A stretch of 64,000 nt of DNA from Paracentrotus lividus (lineage: Eukaryota; Echinodermata; Echinoidea; Camarodonta; Echinidae), in the NCBI GenBank assembly GCA_940671915.1, contig CALNVZ010000804.1:213572-277571 (forward strand), given 5' to 3'. Below are positions 58,272 through 64,000 of this stretch, piece by piece. The notes beneath the pieces are model-generated. The model was given only the letters and a program-made list of their open reading frames with translations, was not told the origin of the DNA and ran no database searches. Each line of letters opens with the position of its first letter. Position 1 is the stretch's first letter. The translations under genes were made by a program, and so were the position numbers.

Positions 58272-59716
58272 GTTATACCAACAGGGTCGAATATTTCACC
58301 TCGCGGCCAGTCATGGGTGATACAACAGAAACACACACTCAACCTGATGCACACACCACATGCACACCAACACGCTTACAGTCCAACCAGTATGCACATA
58401 CAAATCACTTTACGCATAATAATGTGTCTAGAAAGATAAAGTATAATAAACATGGAACTTAGGAAACTATATCAAGTTATTACTTTAATTTCCCACTCTC
58501 AATTCGTATAATATAGAGATACTCCTGTCATTTCACTGTAAATTATACATACAAAAATTGAAAGAGTTACAATATGCTTAATAACATAAATTATTTTAAG
58601 GCGTGATATTTCAACGATAATATCAAAGAACTCATTTATTTGTCATGACTATAATAAGTTTTAAACGGCAAGAAAATACACAGACTTGTTGCTATACACA
58701 AAAAAAAAAAAACTGTTCTACTTTAGAAGGTACAACTTTATGACACTCAAATTTGTTACCTACATTTTTATGGCACATAATGAATTCCATGTTTACAAAA
58801 GGGCACTAAATTGTACATAATCTGTAAAACAATCGACGCAAGTGTGTTTTCAAAAATGCATGCAATATAAATGTCACCATCGTGGAATATAATGGTGTTA
58901 GCCTATGTCAGTTAAGCATTAATTCATCCAAACACAAAATCATGGATACATATATAGAAGAATATACAAGGTATTAATGTAAAACAGTTTAGGATTAAGG
59001 CAACATCAGATACAACAATTTAATATCACGGTAAAAGCATAAGTAAATTGGGCAACAATTTTGTATTCAACATTATTTTGGCACCCTACCAACCGAAAGT
59101 TAGAAAGTCAAAAGTCAATGTTAGCCAAATCATATCTCATTTTTAGATAACCAGCATAAAATCTAACTTCATTTATATCATGAACCATTCCCGGCAAAAG
59201 GTATTGCATCATAACTAAAAAATATATGCATTTTTGCTATTCTGCAAGTCCTTTCTATGTTGTTTTATTTAATTCAAAACGAGAGTATTGTCGACCATTT
59301 TGGCATTTTCTGAAAGGGTAGAATTCTTCCTTTCACTCGTAAATAGCGTTTTAAATGACCAAACCCGGTCACTTCTGAAACAAAAGGGGAGACAAAAGAA
59401 CAAATGCTCAAAAATAGAATTTGATGAGATGAGGATTATCAGTCAATGAAATCATAATACATGTTTCACATTTCTCCTAAAAATGTTTTTAGGTTTCGAT
59501 TATACATTTTTTTCTCCCAATGAATAATTTGTCAAAAGATACCAGTACAATGGGAAAAAAACAAAAACAAAACAAACCAACACCCCGAAAAGAAAGATTC
59601 TTTCGTGCTATTGTAGTGCTGCGTTGCTAAGGAGGATGCTCACCAAAATCAGGGGTCATGATCATGAAACAAAATATGTAATAAAAGAAGCAAATTTGGA
59701 GTGTTGCAGAAACTAC
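58272..59716. other. AT-rich, nothing firm recognised
   Basis: Apart from array-associated sequence up to about 58440 (TATGCACATACAAATCACTT), no frame or repeat was supported. Confidence 0.45.
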
Positions 59717-60026
59717 TGTAGCGACCCAGTCTGCTACTAAAAATGTAATGCAGAAAAACGTAAGAGGGCACAATTCTACTTTTGGGCTTTGCGTAAGCGC
59801 CGAGACGCAAATTTCTCGTGCGTATTTCCGCGCGCGATAGGGTATAAATATCGGTTCCAGAGCTCAAAAATTGGAGTTGTCCTCAGAAAGCTGAGCTGGA
59901 AGGACGGTCAGAAATTAGAGCGAATACCGAATACTGGTAATATGTAGTGGCGTTAAACCGATATTCTTTGTTTTGTTTTATGAACTGATGAACATTAAAG
60001 AACAAGAATTTAAAACTAATTCTACA
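59717..60026 (+). mobile_element. Possible solo or leading LTR (310 bp)
   Basis: Starts TGTAG and ends CTACA. It carries a TATA box TATAAATA (59843-59850) in a GC-richer promoter-like stretch and ATTAAA near 59993 as a possible polyadenylation signal. These are the expected LTR parts in the right order. Flanking 4-6-bp duplications and a primer-binding site were not found, so it may instead be a cellular promoter. Confidence 0.35.
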
Positions 60027-60245
60027 ATGTGTTTTAATTGCAAGTGTTCCCATTGACTGCAATATAAATCTCTAATATTAATCCCCTACAATTTTACCTA
60101 CGGACAACAGTGTTAGGCCTATTCTATACACAGTAGGCCTACTTCTCAACTCTCCACCTCCATATACTTTGGGAAAACGAATCTACATCCTGCTATACAG
60201 ATCTCTACATCCAGCCATAATATCAACAACTCGCTCGCATCAATA

Positions 60246-60350
60246 ATGGCTCACAACTCGTCGGCCGACGAAGAGGTTAGAGGTCAAGATAAACACGGCC
60301 CGCCAGCAACTAGGACACGCTCGAAGTCCGGCGGCCGTCACACTACAAAC
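60246..60350 (+). pseudogene. Possible start of a gag-like frame
   Basis: ATG followed by hydrophilic codons (MAHNSSADEEVRGQDKHG, then RTRSKSGGR) about 220 bp after the LTR-like block, where gag would begin. Composition becomes ordinary AT-rich after about 60360. Could equally be an unrelated first exon. Confidence 0.25.
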
Positions 60351-60359
60351 CGGCTTTGC

Positions 60360-61033
60360 AATACAAGACTTAATTTCCCTTGGCAACGGCAGAAGAAAGA
60401 TTTCATCTCTAGATCTTGGTGCTTTACTTTTCCATTGTACCGGTATATTTTGGCAATTATTCATTTGCAAAAACCAAAACGTAACAGATATTTAAAACAC
60501 ATATATCAGTTTATTCACTGATAATTCCCATCCTCTAAAATTTCATTGTAGGGCCATTGTTCTCTTATCTCCTCTTTTGTTTAAGAATTTATCGGATATG
60601 GTCATGCAGTGCTCTATGGAATTACAAGGGACAAGATACCAAAATGGTCGCCAACACACTGCTTATTAATGAATTATAACAGTTAACACCTGTAAAATAG
60701 AAAATGCATTTTCCAATCCTATATATACCCGCAACTTCCATTCTTTGGTATGTTTCAAAATAAGCAAATCGTCACGTTTTAATATATCTTGTAACAGCAA
60801 TAACATTTTTCTAATTATCAGAAACATTTGATGTAAAAAAAATAATAAGAACGCTGATTTGTGTAAGAGTAAAAGGAGCTGTAGGACAATAGTATCTCTT
60901 GACACACATGAAGCTACAAATAAATGTTGCGGGTAAACTATCAAGATATTAAACAAAAAAAATAACAGCATTGTTTTCCTACCATATCGTGGAAATTTCA
61001 AACCAAATAATGTAAAAGGAATCAAAGTGGCAG
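60360..61033. other. AT-rich sequence
   Basis: A 147-codon minus-strand frame spans 60666-61109, but its Leu/Phe/Ile-rich composition is what AT-rich DNA gives. No product recognised. Confidence 0.4.
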
Positions 61034-61122
61034 CATGTACGTGAATGTTGACGTGTTTGATGATCAATGGATTCCTCTGGATGACTACGGCTATAGGGGT
61101 TGGCAACACCGGCTCCTAAGAT
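61034..61122 (+). CDS. Candidate small exon, unrecognised
   Basis: An 89-bp segment bounded by AG (61032-61033) and GT (61123-61124), open in one frame as MYVNVDVFDDQWIPLDDYGY then RGWQHRLLR. Asp/Trp/Tyr-rich and unlike its AT-rich surroundings. The acceptor has a weak pyrimidine tract and no partner exon was found. Confidence 0.2.
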
Positions 61123-61423
61123 GTAAAAAAAAGACAAAAAAGATATGTTAAATAAATCACAATCGGAATTTGCTATTAGTATTATTCGTGCAATAAAAGG
61201 CCCTTTTAAAGATGAGAAAACCTAACATTTTCGCTGGAAATTTATTCCGGGATACTTTCAGGAGGACACTAAGAAAAATGTGTTTCTTCTCCTTTTGAAC
61301 CACCCACGACTCCGAACAAGTTCAGAAAATGAGTGAGAGATTGAGTGATGATATTGTTTTTTTTTTTTTTACATTTTTTTTTTTTTTTTTATAACAGAAA
61401 TAAAGGATTTCCCCCTTGTTCTT

Positions 61424-61467
<44 letters not shown>

Positions 61468-61717
61468 TTATTGATGAAATCCTTCTCGTTAAACGTCAGT
61501 GGAGTGTCAGGTAACGTGCAGCAACTATCAAATCTGCATAGTTAGTATTAAATGAAAACATATATTTTGTTATAAGTAAACCGATAAGGGTCAAGTCAGA
61601 TTATGTACTACCAACATTTCTAGGCTTTCACTACAATGCATGAACAACGCACTCAAACTATTGAAAAAATGAATACTGACTTCATAGGCCTACATTTGCA
61701 TATACAGTAAAAAAAAA

Positions 61718-61762
<45 letters not shown>

Positions 61763-62755
61763 CAAATGAAAAAAAAAACACGTAAAATAAAATAAATAAT
61801 AAAGATATACACCAATATAAGTATAATCAATTAACATGATTAACAATAAAATATGATCCAGAGGCACGTACCTATCGTCAGAACTTGCACCTTTCCACTA
61901 CAGCCTGCCCTATTTCAGAGTCTCTGGTGATCCATCCGTCACACCCTCAAGAGAGCCTCTGGATCCAAACAAAGACAATTACGCGATTAATATTAGATTT
62001 CAAACATCAAATACAAATAAAGCTTGCCTCGATATACATTTTCCACATTCCCATTTCTTGCTTGATTAGGCCCTTAAATTTGAGATATTTAACATGTTTA
62101 AAGGCAATAAAGTGGCCTAGTATTAGCGCCTCACCTCAAGTCCTCATCTACTAAATCTTGCCCCCTTCCTTTAATCACGGAACACAAAATTTTTTGAGCA
62201 ATGAAGTCTAATAAAATATATCGAATTGATTGATAACACATTTATTCGCTAATTACTAAAAACCAAGAAGTGAAACAAGTATTTTTGTTCTCCTCAAAAC
62301 ATTTAAATTTTCCTTTGTGAACATTTTTATAGTTTAATTTAGGAAATGTAATCTCAAAAGGTACATGTTATTGTATATTAAATTTTATGAGACCAGCTTT
62401 TATAATAGTGAGCTTATAAAAACCCATAACACCATCCACGTCAGTTCAGTCTCGCTTTAGATGATATTTTTAAAACATGAGGGATCAAAATTACTATTGA
62501 TAGCTTGGAATGTCCGGTAATAGTCTCTCAGCCACTTGTACACTCTTTCCTATCCTGTCCATCTGCATCTATACACAAGTCATGATACAGGGAAAATAAG
62601 GAGAATTCTACAAACATATCTTGATAATCAAAAGATGTTTGACAAGAAAATTGATCATTTACTCTCAGTTTTGTTGAATATGCATTTAACGAAAATTGTA
62701 TTTGAAATAGAAGAATAGTTAAACTTGAAATGTTATATATATATATTTTTTTTTT
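61123..62755. other. AT-rich with homopolymer and TA tracts
   Basis: Contains poly-T runs at 61358-61390 and 61426-61464 and a (TA)n tract at 61719-61761. No gene supported. Confidence 0.5.
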
Positions 62756-63154
62756 TTACTCATTTTCTTTTTTTTTTGGCCGTCCCTTATCTCTCTTTTT
62801 GTACTTTGCTGTCAAAGTTGACAGATTCGATGGACCCTTTGACCTTTCCTGTGAATTCCAATATTCGATAATGGGTGAACTAGGTGACTTACTGAAACTA
62901 ATTTCTCCAAAGAGTTGAACCATCGACATTCTTTCCCCTTGGCTTGTGTTCAAATCTGCTATATAGCCAAACACATTATCGCATTTTCCGCAGCTTAATA
63001 CCCTCTTACTTGGGGTATGCTGCAATACAGGTATTGTATAAGGTGTGTTCATTCCCGACTTATTTAACGCCTGCTTTCTATACAGATATGCATGTAGCGG
63101 TAATTTAATCATATTTGTATACACATTAATTGAATTTGGGTGAATTATATTCAT
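62756..63154 (-). CDS. Unrecognised 132-codon frame
   Basis: The minus-strand frame includes VLSCGKCDNVFGYIADLNTS and VQLFGEISFSKSPSSPIIEY, then a Lys-rich end running into an A-tract. The composition is more protein-like than its neighbours and C-x2-C is present. No family, start signal or splice sites could be assigned, so it may be an exon, a relic of a mobile element, or chance. Confidence 0.25.
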   Translation of the reverse strand: MNIIHPNSINVYTNMIKLPLHAYLYRKQALNKSGMNTPYTIPVLQHTPSKRVLSCGKCDNVFGYIADLNTSQGERMSMVQLFGEISFSKSPSSPIIEYWNSQERSKGPSNLSTLTAKYKKRDKGRPKKKENE

Positions 63155-64000
63155 AATTATTCAAACATAAAAGTGGTTTTAACTAGAAGGAAAGAAAAGG
63201 TTTCACCATTTAACAATCGTAGGTTAAGCTTCCTTGTCTTTCTAAACAACAACAAAAATATATCAACACCACAAAGACAAGTTTGCTATCAGTGATGGAG
63301 GTATTAAAAAAAGTCTTAACCAACATTTGAAAAGCCATAATAATAATGGGTATGTTGGCATCAACGGAAATACAAATGAATAAAACAGTCACACTACACA
63401 AAATCTACCCCCTCTTTCTCTTGATCTCTATCTCGTGGTAATAGAATACAAATGAATAGTTGATATAGCGTACCCGTAGGGAATACCGGACAGTAGGGAA
63501 TACCGGACGGTCACCACATGTCCAGCCCTAGCTGCTAACATAAGATCAACTGAGTTGAAATACCGGCATCTATTGGTCAGGTGGTCTGTCTGGGAAGGTT
63601 GAATGCTGTATTCGACAACAACAAGTGAGAAATCTCCGAGAAAACTATCACAATCTGTCAAGGTAGGAAAATTTACAGCCTGAAAAATGGCCTGATGTAA
63701 AAATTGACTTCTTAGAGAATGTAATGGTATAAAAATAGAACTGGGGAATGACCTCTATTTCATGCATTATGGACATGTGTGGAGGGTGGGCCAAACGTGT
63801 ATGAAGTGTATGCACTGTACAAAGCCTGTGTATTGGGGTGGTAGTGTGTTGAAAAGTGCTTGTCAGTCATTTTTTGTGTAGGGAATACCGGACACCACAT
63901 GGACGGTTGTTTGTTATACTTCCGGGTTGAGTTGCTAAGCATGTAGATCAAATAGTAAGTTCCATATATAATGTATTATATTTATTTATTAAATTGTTTG
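63155..64000. other. Right end of window, GGGAATACCGGAC motif copies
   Basis: TAGGGAATACCGGAC occurs at 63478 and 63493 (tandem) and 63880. Two of the three are followed by a CACCACATG-type string. No gene recognised. Confidence 0.4.

Noticed and set aside
60666-61109. 147-codon minus-strand frame as a membrane protein
   Set aside because: Leu/Ile/Phe-rich composition is expected from AT-rich DNA; no motif, partner exon or start context.

Overview
This looks like animal (metazoan) nuclear DNA, most likely from a marine invertebrate deuterostome such as an echinoderm. The evidence is AT-rich intron-like sequence, splice-flanked exons, and RTE-like, CR1/Jockey-type and Penelope-like retroelements. 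There are also many MITEs and foldback elements whose inverted arms are built from short tandem repeats, an architecture described for the sea-urchin TU elements. The species is inferred, not proven. No bacterial-type gene, CRISPR array or rRNA was seen.

Host gene: two plus-strand exons (6241-6372 and 29423-29580) fit the second, catalytically degenerate phosphatase domain (D2) of a receptor-type protein tyrosine phosphatase. They join in phase 0 across an intron of about 23 kb. That intron holds most of the mobile DNA in the first half of the window. No later exon of the gene was found, so the rest of the window is either its next intron or intergenic.

Layout. 1-5.2 kb: arms of a GTAATTGTCC minisatellite element and a 1.1-kb foldback. 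7.7-9.7 kb: a TTAA-target element. 11.8-12.1 kb: a LINE 3' end. 12.7-16.2 kb: an RTE-like LINE abutting a Penelope fragment that is itself head-to-head. 17.6-25.5 kb: a decayed CR1/Jockey-type LINE interrupted by a TTAA element and flanked by two copies of a module carrying 57-bp hairpin repeats. 25.9-29.0 kb: a minus-strand LINE split by a foldback element that carries a tRNA-derived SINE. 30-35 kb: repeats plus a hAT-like MITE. 43.5-58.3 kb: GTGCA-type tandem repeats serving as landing pad for two copies of a TIR transposon, a TU-like foldback element and a pair of nested TTAA MITEs. 58.3-64 kb: mostly unrecognised sequence with one possible LTR.

Assembly warning: the window contains two apparent false duplications, each around a run of 25 N. 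28.75-35.17 kb reappears at 35.20-41.66 kb, and 43.70-48.06 kb reappears at 48.08-52.38 kb. The paired copies differ mostly by scattered one- or two-base indels, as expected from unpolished long-read contig ends. Removing them shortens the locus by about 10.7 kb, and features inside the second copies should not be counted as independent.
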